A stretch of 43,751 nt of DNA from Rhodobacteraceae bacterium SB2 (GCA_001642945.1 LGRT01000021.1:1-43751); one strand, 5' to 3'; numbered from the stretch's first letter, positions 25,542-35,659 are shown. Numbers and translations are program-made. Notes: generated by a model from the sequence alone, not told the origin.

Positions 25542-26488
25542 GCTTTCTTCCTTGTTAAGGCACGGTTCTCAACGCGCCTTGCCAAAAACGCTGCGCTAAC
25601 CCCGATGGCGATTTCGGCTGGATGCTTGCCAAAATCGCGTGATCCGATGGGACAGGTGATCCGGTTGATGCTGGCCGGATTATGCCCAAGAGCTTGCAGA
25701 CGCTTTTTAAAACGCGCCCATTTGGTGGCAGATCCTATCAGCCCTGTCCAGTCAAACCCGTGCCGCAGCAACCCATTGCACAATTCTAAATCCAAACTGT
25801 GCGAAAATGTCAGGATAAGATGCTGCGCCGTTTGGGGTGCATGCTTGATCAGCGCGGCTGGGGCTTTTGCAGGCAGCACGGTTACCCGTTCCGGAGCGCG
25901 ATCTGGAAAGCGTGAAAGATCCGTATCGACCCAAGTGATCTCTAAATCGGGCAGCGTGGCAAACATATGCACCAAGGCGCGCCCGACATGACCGGCCCCC
26001 CAGATCCAAAGCTGCGCGCTGGGCGCAAAAACAGGTTCGATCATCCAGCCATCATAGAGACCGGGTTTTGGCACAACCCCTTGTCCGCGCTGATCTGCCA
26101 GAATGCGTTTGGCCGATAAGGGCAGCGTCGGCGCGCCGGTGATGCGCCTTATCAGCAAATTTCCATCGGCTTTGGGCATGGATTGCGTTGAAAAAAACTC
26201 GGTTACCAACGCGACTGAGCCGCCGCAGCATTGGCCCAAGTCAGGCCCCAGCGGATGGCGGCTAAACAGCGCGCTTGATTTCCCCTGCTCTATTGCTTTA
26301 CGCGCGGCGCGGGCGGCTTGGTATTCAAGCGCACCGCCCCCGATCGTACCGCTTTGTCCGGTTTTCCAAACCAACATTGAGGCGCCGGTATCGCGCGGGG
26401 TGGATCCTACAACATCCGCCACGACCACGCGGGCGATGGGCCCGTGTTGGCGGGCCGCTTGGGTCAGCGCGTCTAAATCAAACCCCAT
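25538..26488 (-). CDS. xdhC: Xanthine dehydrogenase accessory protein XdhC
   Basis: XdhC binds molybdenum cofactor, supports its sulfuration and inserts it into XdhB. The 316-residue product has the conserved N-terminal stretch VVADVVGSTPRDTGASMLV, the cysteine motif GQCCGGSVAL and a C-terminal Rossmann-type domain starting at IWGAGHVGRALV. The ATG at 26488 was chosen because it begins the conserved part; it lies 11 bases inside the end of xdhB, an overlap that implies coupling. A much longer upstream extension of the frame lies within xdhB and is not expected to be translated. The order xdhA-xdhB-xdhC is the standard one. Confidence 0.92.
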   Translation of the reverse strand: MGFDLDALTQAARQHGPIARVVVADVVGSTPRDTGASMLVWKTGQSGTIGGGALEYQAARAARKAIEQGKSSALFSRHPLGPDLGQCCGGSVALVTEFFSTQSMPKADGNLLIRRITGAPTLPLSAKRILADQRGQGVVPKPGLYDGWMIEPVFAPSAQLWIWGAGHVGRALVHMFATLPDLEITWVDTDLSRFPDRAPERVTVLPAKAPAALIKHAPQTAQHLILTFSHSLDLELCNGLLRHGFDWTGLIGSATKWARFKKRLQALGHNPASINRITCPIGSRDFGKHPAEIAIGVSAAFLARRVENRALTRKKA

Positions 26489-28796
26489 GCGCTTGCGCTC
26501 TCTGCACAGAGCGAAGCACTTGTTCGGGCGTTGCCGGTGCTTGCAAGTCGGGATAGGCACCGCCGCATGCTGAAATCGCATGATTCAGCGCCATAAAGAC
26601 CGAGTTGCCCAGCATAAAGGGTGGCTCTCCTACGGCTTTTGAGCGGTAAATTGTGTTTTCCGTGTTTTGGCCGTTCCAAAGTGCAACGTTGAAAATATCC
26701 GGTTTGTCGCCAATGGTTGGGATTTTATAGGTTGAGGGCGCGTGGGTGCGCAAATGACCGCTTTGATCCCAAACCAATTCTTCGGTGGTTAACCAGCCCG
26801 CGCCTTGCACATATCCACCCTCGATTTGGCCAATATCCAGCGCCGGATTAAGGCTGGCCCCCACATCGTGCAGTATATCGCAGCGCAAAATGCGATTTTC
26901 ACCCGTGAGACGATCGATCACAACCTCGCTGACAGCGGCGCCATACGCGAAATAGAAGAAGGGTCGCCCCTCGCCTTTGATGCGATCCCATTTAAGGCCG
27001 GGTGTTTTGTAAAACCCGTTTGCCGATAAATTAATCCTGTTTTCGTAACATAATTTAGCAATTTCTTGAAATGGCACGCGCAGCGAATCGACGCTTATAT
27101 GATTGTTCTCAAAGCCCACTATGGCGTTGGGTTTTTGAAAATAGTGTTTCACAAAATCGCTGATGCGCGCGGTGATCTGTTCGCAAGCCCGTTTGATTGC
27201 CATGCCGTTCAAATCGCTTCCCGAACTGGCCGCAGTGGCAGAAGTATTGGGCACTTTTGCGGTATCTGTTGCCGTGATTTTGATCTGTTGCATATCAACG
27301 CCAAATTCAAAAGCCGCCACTTGGGCAAGTTTTTGAAACAGACCTTGGCCCATCTCGGTTCCGCCATGATTGATTCTGATGCTGCCATCTTGGTAGAGGT
27401 GCACCAAAGCGCCCGCTTGATTAAGGTGACTTAAGGTAAAGGAAATACCAAATTTAACAGGGGTTAGCGCGATTCCGCGTTTTAAAATGGGATTTTGCGT
27501 ATTCCAGGTTTTAATTGCGGCCTTGCGGTCTGTATATTGGCTTGTTTGTGCCAACTGATCGGTCAATTGATGCAGAATAAAATCGGTAACCGGCATACCA
27601 TAGGGTGTGGTTTGAGCGTTTTCAGACCTAGCAGATGAGCGCGGCGCTGCCGCCATATCAGCGTAAAAATTACGACGCCGGATATCCAGCGCATCTTCCT
27701 TTAAATAATGCGCAATATGGTCGAGCACGCGCTCGATTCCCAACATGCCTTGCGGGCCACCAAATCCGCGAAAGGCCGTAGCGCTTTGCGTATTGGTTTT
27801 CAAACGGTGGCTTTCGATGCGGCAATGATGCAGATGATAGGCGTTATCGGCATGTAACATCGCCCGATCCGCCACGGGCAGCGAAAGGTCTTGGGCCCAG
27901 CCGCAGCGCGCATATTGCACGAATGTGACCCCGGAAATGCGCCCCTCTGCGTCAAAACCTGCTTGATAAGAAATGCGAAAATCATGGCGTTTGCCAGTGA
28001 TCATCATATCGTCATCGCGATCATAACGCATTTTGCAGGGGCGTCCGGTATGTCGGGCAGCGATGGCGCAGGCAACGGCCAATGCGTTGCCTTGGCTTTC
28101 CTTGCCCCCAAACGCACCGCCCATCCGCCGCACTTCAACGCGGGCATCTTGCATGTGAAGACCCAAAGCATCGGCAACCTTATGCTGTATTTCGCTGGGG
28201 TGTTGCGTCGAGCTGTGAACGACCATTTCCTGATCATCCTGCGGAAGGGCCAGCGCGGCTTGGCCTTCAAGGTAAAAATGTTCTTGCCCCCCAATCACAA
28301 TCTCACCTTGGATTTTATGCGTGGCTTGTGCGATGGCCGCGCTAGGGTCACCTTTTTGGTAGATACGGGGGCCATCCTCAAAACGGCTATTGGCGGCGAG
28401 GGCTTGGTCGATCGATAGGATCGCTTCGTGTTCAGCATAGGTAACCTGTGCCAAGCGCGCGGCTTTGCGCGCGCTCAAATGGCTGGTCGCAATCACCAAA
28501 AAAATGGGTTGACCAATATAATGAACGCGGCCCTCGCTTAAAAGCGGCTCATCGCCTGCTGCCGGCGAGACATCGTTTGAAAATGGCACATCGTCGGCCG
28601 TTAAGACGGCGATCACGCCTTCATGGGCGCGCACCCGATCTAAGCTGAGATCGGTGATCTGTCCCGAGGCAATGCTGGAAAGCCCAAACGCTAGGTGAAG
28701 GCAATTGGCAGGGCAAGGCAGATCATCAACGTAGCGCGCGGCGCCGGTCACGTGCAGATGCGCGGCATCATGGGGAAGCGGGTGGCCATAGCTCAT
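26478..28796 (-). CDS. xdhB: Xanthine dehydrogenase, molybdopterin-binding subunit
   Basis: XdhB holds the molybdenum centre where hypoxanthine and xanthine are hydroxylated, ending at urate. The 772-residue length is normal. Family features include the N-terminal HVTGAARYVDDLPCP, the GQEHFYLEGQAAL motif, the molybdopterin segment RRMGGAFGGKESQG, the substrate-pocket region TAFRGFGGPQGML and the C-terminal KAVGEPPFMLG, which contains the expected catalytic glutamate. The start overlaps the end of xdhA by four bases. It needs molybdate import, cofactor synthesis and XdhC; modBC lies about 12 kb away in the same window. Confidence 0.95.
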   Translation of the reverse strand: MSYGHPLPHDAAHLHVTGAARYVDDLPCPANCLHLAFGLSSIASGQITDLSLDRVRAHEGVIAVLTADDVPFSNDVSPAAGDEPLLSEGRVHYIGQPIFLVIATSHLSARKAARLAQVTYAEHEAILSIDQALAANSRFEDGPRIYQKGDPSAAIAQATHKIQGEIVIGGQEHFYLEGQAALALPQDDQEMVVHSSTQHPSEIQHKVADALGLHMQDARVEVRRMGGAFGGKESQGNALAVACAIAARHTGRPCKMRYDRDDDMMITGKRHDFRISYQAGFDAEGRISGVTFVQYARCGWAQDLSLPVADRAMLHADNAYHLHHCRIESHRLKTNTQSATAFRGFGGPQGMLGIERVLDHIAHYLKEDALDIRRRNFYADMAAAPRSSARSENAQTTPYGMPVTDFILHQLTDQLAQTSQYTDRKAAIKTWNTQNPILKRGIALTPVKFGISFTLSHLNQAGALVHLYQDGSIRINHGGTEMGQGLFQKLAQVAAFEFGVDMQQIKITATDTAKVPNTSATAASSGSDLNGMAIKRACEQITARISDFVKHYFQKPNAIVGFENNHISVDSLRVPFQEIAKLCYENRINLSANGFYKTPGLKWDRIKGEGRPFFYFAYGAAVSEVVIDRLTGENRILRCDILHDVGASLNPALDIGQIEGGYVQGAGWLTTEELVWDQSGHLRTHAPSTYKIPTIGDKPDIFNVALWNGQNTENTIYRSKAVGEPPFMLGNSVFMALNHAISACGGAYPDLQAPATPEQVLRSVQRAQAHGV

Positions 28797-30166
28797 GCGT
28801 TTACACCTCTCAGATTCACGGCACGCCCTTGGCTTTCAAGATAACAACGGAGCAATAGCCCATAGGCAGCGTCTTGGCGATAGGCGGCAGAGGCGCGCAT
28901 ATCGCTGAGGGGTTGAAAGTCAGCTGTTAAAGCTGCGCGACAGGTTTCAAGACTGCTTTCTTGCCATGGCTGGCCAAGCAGAGCAGCCTCTGTTTTATGC
29001 GCGCGCTGCGGCGTGCCAGCCATACCGCCAAAGCAAATCCGCGCGCTGTCTACATAACCTTCTTTGATCCCAATATTAAAACACCCGCATACCGCAGAAA
29101 TATCTTGATCAAAGCGTTTTGAAAGCTTGTAGCAATATAGAGATGCTCCCAGCTTTGGCAGCAAAATAGCTTCAACAAATTCTGCCTTTTGCAGATCCTG
29201 TTTGCCATAGCTCAGGAAAAATGTTTCCAAATCAATTTCGCGGCGATTTGCACCGCGGCGCAGCACCAGTTTGGCACCAAGTGCGATCAGGGCGGGCGCG
29301 TTGTCTCCAATGGGCGATCCATTGGCGATATTACCACCCAATGTGGCCGCCATGCGCACTTGCGTTGATCCGTAACGTCGCAACATTTCGCTGTAATGCG
29401 GCAAAGGCGTTTGCGCCCATAGGCGCAGGGCTTCGATAGACACCATAGCGCCGATGCGGGTATAATCGTCATTTTCTTCAATTTGTGCTAGATCTTTTGC
29501 CTGATGTAAAAACGCCAGTGGGGCGGGGTTGCGCAGATCTTTTGTGATCCATAATGCCAGATCGGTTGCGCCGGCGACCAAAACCGTTTCCGGCGCCGCA
29601 AGCAATAGGCTGGCCAGGGCATCGCTCGAGCTTGGCAGATAGGCTTGTTCGTGCTGCAGATCCATTGTGGCCAATTTTTGTCGGTCGCCGCGCAGCCAGT
29701 CGGGCTGTGGCAAACGCGCGCTGGCGTCAGCAGCGCGTAAAATAGGCGCATAGCCCGTGCAGCGGCATAAATTACCTGCCAGCGTGGTTGCATGATCTTC
29801 ATCTTGATTGATCTGCGCGGCGGCCATTGAGGCGATAAACCCCGGTGTGCAGAAGCCACATTGGCTTCCATGCGCGTCGATCATCGCGCTTTGCACCGGG
29901 TGTAACGCGCCGCCTTGCCCCAACGCCTCCACGGTGCGCACGGCTTTTCCATGTAATTGCGGCAATAAGAGAATACAGGCATTCAGCGCCTGGACAGCCT
30001 CTGGGGTTATCACCACCACCGTGCAGGCCCCGCAATCTCCTTCATTGCAGCCTTCTTTGGTTCCCGTCAGTCCACGCGTTTCGCGCAGCCAATCCAAAAA
30101 GCTTGTCGTAGCGCTGATCTCCGTCAGGGCCACGGTCTCTCCATTTAGAAGAAACGATATGTTCAT
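28793..30166 (-). CDS. xdhA: Xanthine dehydrogenase, FeS/FAD subunit
   Basis: XdhA carries electrons from the molybdenum site through two [2Fe-2S] clusters to FAD and NAD+. The plant-ferredoxin-like cluster is ligated by Cys40, Cys45, Cys48 and Cys64 (EGCNEGDCGACTV). The second cluster uses Cys103, Cys106, Cys134 and Cys136 (QCGFCTPGF and NLCRCTGY). From about residue 175 an FAD-binding domain follows (VLVAGATDLALW, then ATLGGNIANGSPIGD). At 457 residues it is slightly short but complete. It is the first gene of a seven-gene, fully overlapping or tightly spaced unit that continues into the ABC importer. Confidence 0.95.
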   Translation of the reverse strand: MNISFLLNGETVALTEISATTSFLDWLRETRGLTGTKEGCNEGDCGACTVVVITPEAVQALNACILLLPQLHGKAVRTVEALGQGGALHPVQSAMIDAHGSQCGFCTPGFIASMAAAQINQDEDHATTLAGNLCRCTGYAPILRAADASARLPQPDWLRGDRQKLATMDLQHEQAYLPSSSDALASLLLAAPETVLVAGATDLALWITKDLRNPAPLAFLHQAKDLAQIEENDDYTRIGAMVSIEALRLWAQTPLPHYSEMLRRYGSTQVRMAATLGGNIANGSPIGDNAPALIALGAKLVLRRGANRREIDLETFFLSYGKQDLQKAEFVEAILLPKLGASLYCYKLSKRFDQDISAVCGCFNIGIKEGYVDSARICFGGMAGTPQRAHKTEAALLGQPWQESSLETCRAALTADFQPLSDMRASAAYRQDAAYGLLLRCYLESQGRAVNLRGVNA

Positions 30167-30359
30167 CGGGTTAAACCTGCCGCCTTACCATATTTCCCTG
30201 TCTCAAAACCTTCGATGCGGCGTAGAAGATGTGAGGTGCGATGGCGCTAAGGCTAGCCGCCGATTTACCATTCTGGCAAGATTTATTTTCATGCAAGCGT
30301 GCCAGAGGGCTCTTTATTTCAAATTTGGCGATTTTTAGGGCAAATTTTGAAATTAGGCA

Positions 30360-30388
30360 TTGGGGTCGTGCCGCGGCTGGTCTATTCT
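30360..30388 (+). promoter_or_regulatory. Probable promoter of dnaE giving a leaderless message
   Basis: TTGGGG (30360-30365), a 17-base spacer and TATTCT (30383-30388) lie directly before dnaE. The -10 ends six bases before the ATG, so the expected first transcribed base is the A of the start codon or one beside it. Confidence 0.45.
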
Positions 30389-30394
30389 AAAATT

Positions 30395-33300
30395 ATGACA
30401 AAAAATGCCCAATTCATCCATCTGAGATTGCACAGCGAGTATTCCCTTCTTGAAGGGGCGATGCGGCTGAAAAAGCTTCCAGATTTATGCCAAAACATGG
30501 CGATGCCGGCCGTTGCAGTGACGGATAGTAATAATTTATTCGCGGCGCTTGAATTTTCGGTTTCTGCCAGCGCGGCCGGTGTGCAACCCATTCTGGGCTG
30601 TCAGATTGATCTGGCTTATGCGCCTGTGCCGCTGGGTGGGCGCAAACCACCACCAGCGCCGATCGTGCTGCTGGCGCAATCGGAAACGGGTTATGAAAAC
30701 TTACTCAAATTGAACTCTTGCTTATACCTCAAGGCGGATGGCGAGCTGCCGCAAGTCAGCTTAGAGGATTTGAAGCGTTTTCATAAAGATCTGATTTGCT
30801 TAACGGGGGGCGCAGATGGTCCTGTGGGCTGCCTGCTCAGAGCGGGCCAAGCGCCAGCAGCAGAAGCGTTGATGCAGCAATTTTCCGAAATTTATGGGGA
30901 TCGCCTTTATGTTGAGTTACAGCGCCATCCCGGGGAGACGGGGCTTCCCAAGGCCGAACGGCTGACAGAGGCCGGATTTATCGAGTTTGCGTATCGCATG
31001 GATTTGCCTTTGGTGGCCACCAATGACGTATATTTCCCCAAACCCGACATGTATGAGGCGCATGATGCGTTGATTTGCATCGCCGAAGGGGCTTATGTGG
31101 ATCAGCAAGCACCGCGCCGCCGGCTCAGCGCGCAGCATTATTTCAAAACGCCCCAAGAAATGGTGACGCTCTTTGCCGATCTTCCCGAAGCCGTTGCCAA
31201 CACGCTAGAAATCGCGCGCCGTTGCGCCTTCATAGCTTATCGGCGGGATCCGATTTTGCCAAAATTTGCAACCGATGAGGTTCAGGAATTACGCCGCCAG
31301 GCGCAAGAGGGATTGGCCGCGCGTTTGGCGATTATTCCGCATGCGGATACGGTGGAGGCCTATGAAAAGCGGCTTGAATTTGAGCTGAAGATTATCGAAG
31401 GCATGGGCTTTCCAGGATATTTTCTGATCGTGGCAGACTTTATCAAATGGGCGAAAGAAAAGAACATACCGGTTGGTCCCGGGCGTGGATCTGGAGCGGG
31501 CAGTTTGGTGGCGTATTCGCTGACCATTACCGATTTGGATCCGTTGCGCTATTCGCTTTTGTTTGAACGGTTTTTAAATCCAGAACGCGTGAGCATGCCG
31601 GATTTTGATATCGATTTCTGTATGGATCGCCGCGATGAAGTGATCCAATATGTGCAAGAAAAATATGGCCGTGACAAAGTGGGCCAGATCATCACCTTTG
31701 GGGCGCTGTTATCAAAAGCGGCTGTTCGAGATATCGGCCGGGTTTTGCAAATGCCCTATGGTCAGGTCGACCGCCTTTCCAAAATGATTCCGGTGGAAGG
31801 GGTGAAGCCCGTCAGCATTGAAAAAGCTTTGGCTGATGAGCCACGTTTGCGCGAAGAGGCGCAAAATGAAGAGGTTGTGGACCGTTTGCTGACTTACGGG
31901 CAACAGGTCGAGGGGTTGTTGCGCAATGCGTCGACCCATGCGGCCGGGGTGGTGATCGGCGATCGGCCGCTGGATGCGCTGGTGCCCCTATATCAGGATC
32001 CCAGATCGGATATGCCCGCCACGCAGTTCAATATGAAATGGGTAGAACAAGCCGGTCTGGTGAAATTCGACTTTCTGGGATTGAAAACCCTAACTGTGAT
32101 TCAGAACGCGGTTGATTTGGTGATTAAATCCGGCCGGGCGCTGCATATCGCGGCGGATGGCAGCAGTTTATATGAGCCAGCGACGGGTACGCAGGATGAT
32201 ATTGCGGCGATCCCGCTTGATGATGAAAAATCATACGCGCTCTATGCGGCGGCAAAAACAATCGCGGTGTTTCAGGTGGAATCCAGCGGTATGATGGATG
32301 CGCTAAAGCGGATGAAGCCGACTTGTATTGAAGATATTGTGGCGCTTGTAGCTTTGTACCGCCCGGGTCCGATGGAAAATATTCCAACCTATTGCGAAGT
32401 GAAAAACGGCTTGAAAGACCGGGCCTCTATCCACCCCCTTATCGATGATATCTTGGAAGAAACCCAAGGCATTATCGTCTATCAGGAACAAGTGATGCAG
32501 ATCGCGCAGGTGATGGCGAATTATAGCCTTGGCGGGGCCGATCTTTTACGCCGCGCGATGGGAAAAAAGATCAAAGAGGCGATGGATGCCGAGCGCCCTA
32601 AATTTGAAACGGGTGCGGCGGAAAATGGAGTAGACGCAAAAAAAGCCTCTGAAGTTTTCGATTTGTTGGAGAAATTCGCCAATTACGGGTTTAACAAATC
32701 GCATGCCGCCGCTTATGCCGTGGTCAGCTATCAAACCGCGTGGCTCAAAGCCAACCATCCGGTCGAATTCATGGCCGGGGTGATGAATTGTGACCTGCAC
32801 TTAACAGATAAGCTGGCGGTTTATTTTGAAGAGGTACGCAAAGGTCTGTCATTGCCGTTCGTGCCGCCCTGCATCAACCGCTCACAAGCGACGTTTGACG
32901 TGCATGAGGGCGCGCTGGTCTATGCGCTTGGGGCATTAAAGAATGTGGGCGTGGAGGCGATGCGGCTGTTTACGCAGGCGCGTCATGTAGAGGGCGTTGA
33001 GCGGCCTTTTGTAACCTTGTTTGATGTGGCGCGGCGGGTGGATCTAAAGCGCGTTGGCAAGCGGCCATTGGAGATGCTGGTCCGGGCGGGGGCGTTTGAC
33101 CAACTGGACGGCAATCGGCGCAGAGTCTTTTCCAGCCTAGATGCTTTGGTCGGCTATTCAGCCGCAATTCATGAACAAAAAGCCTCTAACCAGGTCTCTT
33201 TATTCGGCGAGGCGGGTGAGGATTTGCCCGAACCGCGACTGATCTCAATGGAAGATTGGCTGCCCGCAGAACGTTTGTCTGAAGAATTTTCTGCAATCGG

Positions 33301-33907
33301 CTTTTATCTATCGGGGCATCCGCTGGATGATTACATGGCGCCGTTGCGGCGCAAAGGCGTGATGACATTGGAAGAGCTTCAGAAAAAAGCCCAAAATGGT
33401 CCGCTGGTTGCAAAACTGGCAGGCGTTGTTGCGGGCCGGCAGGAGCGCAAATCAGCAAAAGGCAATCGCTTTGCCTTTGCGCAACTGAGCGATGTGAGCG
33501 GCGCCTATGAGGTGACGTTATTTTCTGATGCGCTGGAAAAAAGCAGAGAGTTTTTAGAAGCGGGCGCGCAGGTCCTTGTTGGGGTTGAGGCCAGTCTTGA
33601 ATCGGACCAGTTGAAGCTTTTGGCGCGTTCGGTCGTACCGTTAGATGGGGCGATTGCGGATGCGGGGGCGACGGGTTTGCGTATTTTTATCGATAATTTG
33701 GACAGCGTGCCCTCCGTGGCTTCGGTGTTGCAGCAGGCGGCGGGCACCAGCAAACGCGGCGGCAAAGGGCCGATTTATTTTTGCTTGTTGAATGCGGATT
33801 TGCCCGGCGAAGTTGAAATTGACATTGGTCAGGAATTTCCCGTTACACCGCAAATCAAAGGTGCGATCAAAAGTTTGGGTGGTGTGTTGCAGGTAGAAGA
33901 GCTTTAG
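30395..33907 (+). CDS. dnaE: DNA polymerase III subunit alpha
   Basis: DnaE is the replicative polymerase subunit. The 1170-residue product is of normal length. It begins with the PHP domain (IHLRLHSEYSLLEGAMRL). Polymerase motifs include GPGRGSGAGSLVAYSL, the catalytic PDFDIDFCMDRR, FDFLGLKTLTV and YQEQVMQIAQ with RRAMGKK. A helix-hairpin-helix and an OB-fold region (VAKLAGVVAGRQERKSAKG) follow near residues 1000-1100. The frame continues 32 codons upstream, but the ATG at 30395 matches the expected N-terminus. There is no ribosome site before it, and a promoter sits so close that the message is probably leaderless. It is divergent from the xdh operon and followed after 93 bases by nadE. Confidence 0.96.
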   Translation: MTKNAQFIHLRLHSEYSLLEGAMRLKKLPDLCQNMAMPAVAVTDSNNLFAALEFSVSASAAGVQPILGCQIDLAYAPVPLGGRKPPPAPIVLLAQSETGYENLLKLNSCLYLKADGELPQVSLEDLKRFHKDLICLTGGADGPVGCLLRAGQAPAAEALMQQFSEIYGDRLYVELQRHPGETGLPKAERLTEAGFIEFAYRMDLPLVATNDVYFPKPDMYEAHDALICIAEGAYVDQQAPRRRLSAQHYFKTPQEMVTLFADLPEAVANTLEIARRCAFIAYRRDPILPKFATDEVQELRRQAQEGLAARLAIIPHADTVEAYEKRLEFELKIIEGMGFPGYFLIVADFIKWAKEKNIPVGPGRGSGAGSLVAYSLTITDLDPLRYSLLFERFLNPERVSMPDFDIDFCMDRRDEVIQYVQEKYGRDKVGQIITFGALLSKAAVRDIGRVLQMPYGQVDRLSKMIPVEGVKPVSIEKALADEPRLREEAQNEEVVDRLLTYGQQVEGLLRNASTHAAGVVIGDRPLDALVPLYQDPRSDMPATQFNMKWVEQAGLVKFDFLGLKTLTVIQNAVDLVIKSGRALHIAADGSSLYEPATGTQDDIAAIPLDDEKSYALYAAAKTIAVFQVESSGMMDALKRMKPTCIEDIVALVALYRPGPMENIPTYCEVKNGLKDRASIHPLIDDILEETQGIIVYQEQVMQIAQVMANYSLGGADLLRRAMGKKIKEAMDAERPKFETGAAENGVDAKKASEVFDLLEKFANYGFNKSHAAAYAVVSYQTAWLKANHPVEFMAGVMNCDLHLTDKLAVYFEEVRKGLSLPFVPPCINRSQATFDVHEGALVYALGALKNVGVEAMRLFTQARHVEGVERPFVTLFDVARRVDLKRVGKRPLEMLVRAGAFDQLDGNRRRVFSSLDALVGYSAAIHEQKASNQVSLFGEAGEDLPEPRLISMEDWLPAERLSEEFSAIGFYLSGHPLDDYMAPLRRKGVMTLEELQKKAQNGPLVAKLAGVVAGRQERKSAKGNRFAFAQLSDVSGAYEVTLFSDALEKSREFLEAGAQVLVGVEASLESDQLKLLARSVVPLDGAIADAGATGLRIFIDNLDSVPSVASVLQQAAGTSKRGGKGPIYFCLLNADLPGEVEIDIGQEFPVTPQIKGAIKSLGGVLQVEEL

Positions 33908-34000
33908 GCGGTTTTTTACGCTGAACCCTGTCTGGGTACTTTCCCTTTAGTCGTATTCTGCTAAGTCACACAGGATAAAGGTTAAGAGCAAAGCGAAGCG

Positions 34001-35659
34001 ATGAGCGATAGATTTCAAATAACGCTGGCCCAAATAAACCCTACGGTTGGGGATTTGCAGGGCAATGCCAGATTGGCCAAAGAGGCTTGGGGCCAGGCAA
34101 AAGCGGCGGGCAGTGATCTGGTCGCCTTTCCCGAAATGTTTATCACTGGCTATAACGCGCAGGATCTTGTGATGAAACCGGCCTTTCAGCGTGCGGCAAT
34201 TGCTGAAATTGAAGGGTTGGCGCAGGCGTGCAAAGAAGGTCCAGCTTTGGCGATCGGCGGGCCTTGGGTGGAAGCGGGCGCTTTATTTAACGCGTATTTT
34301 ATCTTGAATGATGGCCGTATTGTGTCTGTGGTTGAAAAGCATCATTTGCCCAATCAATCCGTATTTGATGAGGTACGTATTTTCTCCTCTGGTGAAATTG
34401 CGGGGCCCTATTCGGTGGGGAATACGCGGATTGGCAGCCCGATTTGTGAAGATGCATGGCATCCGGATGTGGCCGAAACCTTGCAGGAAACCGGCGCCGA
34501 GTTTTTATTGGTGCCCAACGGGTCCCCTTATCACCGCCAGAAATCTGAAGAGCGGCAGAATGTTATGGTGGCGCGTGTGATCGAAACGGGCTTGCCGTTG
34601 ATTTACCTAAATATGGTGGGTGGCCAAGATGATCAGGTGTTTGACGGGGGCAGCTTTGTGCTGAATCCCGGCGGGGCATTGGCCGTGCAGATGCCGATGT
34701 TTGAATCGGCGCTTGCGCATGTGGTTCTGATAAAGCAGGGCTCGGGTTGGAGCGCGATGCAAGGCGCTTTGGCGCCTTTGCCCAGCAGCCTAGAGGCGGA
34801 TTATCATGCGATGGTGTCAGGCTTGCGTGATTATTGCGCAAAAAGCGGGTTTCCGCGGGTTCTGCTGGGCCTGTCCGGGGGTGTTGACAGCGCTTTGGTG
34901 GCGGCAATTGCCGCCGATGCGCTGGGCGCTGAGAATCTGCGCGCTGTTATGTTACCTTCAGATTATACGTCTGAAGGCTCTTTGCAGGATGCCAAAGATT
35001 TGGCTGAAAATCTGAAATGCCGGTATGATTTTCTGCCGATTTCGCAGGGCCAAGCGGCCATACATGATAGCCTTGCCCCGCTTTTTGAGGGCACACAGCC
35101 CGATTTAACGGAAGAAAACATACAATCGCGTTTGCGGGGACTGTTCTTAATGGCGCTCTCAAATAAATTTGGGGAAATGCTGCTGACAACGGGAAATAAA
35201 TCAGAAGTGGCCGTGGGATATGCCACAATTTATGGCGATATGGCCGGTGGCTATAACCCGATCAAAGATCTTTATAAAACCCGCGTTTTTGAAATTTGTC
35301 ATTGGCGCAATGCGCATCATCGCGAGTGGATGCAGGGCCCACCCGGTGCTATTATTCCCCAAACTATCCTTGATAAGCCCCCCAGTGCCGAATTGCGTCC
35401 CGATCAAAAAGACAGCGATAGCTTGCCTGATTATCCCGTTCTGGATGCGATTTTGACGCTATTGGTGGATGAGGATCAATCAATTGATGAATGTGTGGCG
35501 CAAGGGTTTTCACGACAGGAGGCGTTGCGCGTGCAAAACCTGTTATACGCAAGCGAATATAAACGCTTCCAAGCGGCGCCCGGAACGCGGCTATCGGCGC
35601 GGGGATTTTGGCTGGATCGGCGCTACCCTATCGTGAATGCATGGCGCGAAAAGGGTTGA
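34001..35659 (+). CDS. nadE: Glutamine-dependent NAD+ synthetase
   Basis: NadE converts deamido-NAD to NAD+ using ATP and ammonia taken from glutamine. The N-terminal nitrilase-like glutaminase domain (about residues 1-270) shows its catalytic triad: Glu45 in AFPEMFITGY, Lys in VEKHHLPN and Cys in SPICEDAWHP. The C-terminal synthetase domain has the PP-loop LGLSGGVDSALVAA and later GNKSEVAVGYATIYGD. The 552-residue length is normal for the bacterial two-domain form. The ATG follows AAAGCGAAG, a mediocre ribosome site. The gene reads in the same direction as dnaE and dinB but with clear gaps, so a common operon is uncertain. Confidence 0.96.
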   Translation: MSDRFQITLAQINPTVGDLQGNARLAKEAWGQAKAAGSDLVAFPEMFITGYNAQDLVMKPAFQRAAIAEIEGLAQACKEGPALAIGGPWVEAGALFNAYFILNDGRIVSVVEKHHLPNQSVFDEVRIFSSGEIAGPYSVGNTRIGSPICEDAWHPDVAETLQETGAEFLLVPNGSPYHRQKSEERQNVMVARVIETGLPLIYLNMVGGQDDQVFDGGSFVLNPGGALAVQMPMFESALAHVVLIKQGSGWSAMQGALAPLPSSLEADYHAMVSGLRDYCAKSGFPRVLLGLSGGVDSALVAAIAADALGAENLRAVMLPSDYTSEGSLQDAKDLAENLKCRYDFLPISQGQAAIHDSLAPLFEGTQPDLTEENIQSRLRGLFLMALSNKFGEMLLTTGNKSEVAVGYATIYGDMAGGYNPIKDLYKTRVFEICHWRNAHHREWMQGPPGAIIPQTILDKPPSAELRPDQKDSDSLPDYPVLDAILTLLVDEDQSIDECVAQGFSRQEALRVQNLLYASEYKRFQAAPGTRLSARGFWLDRRYPIVNAWREKG

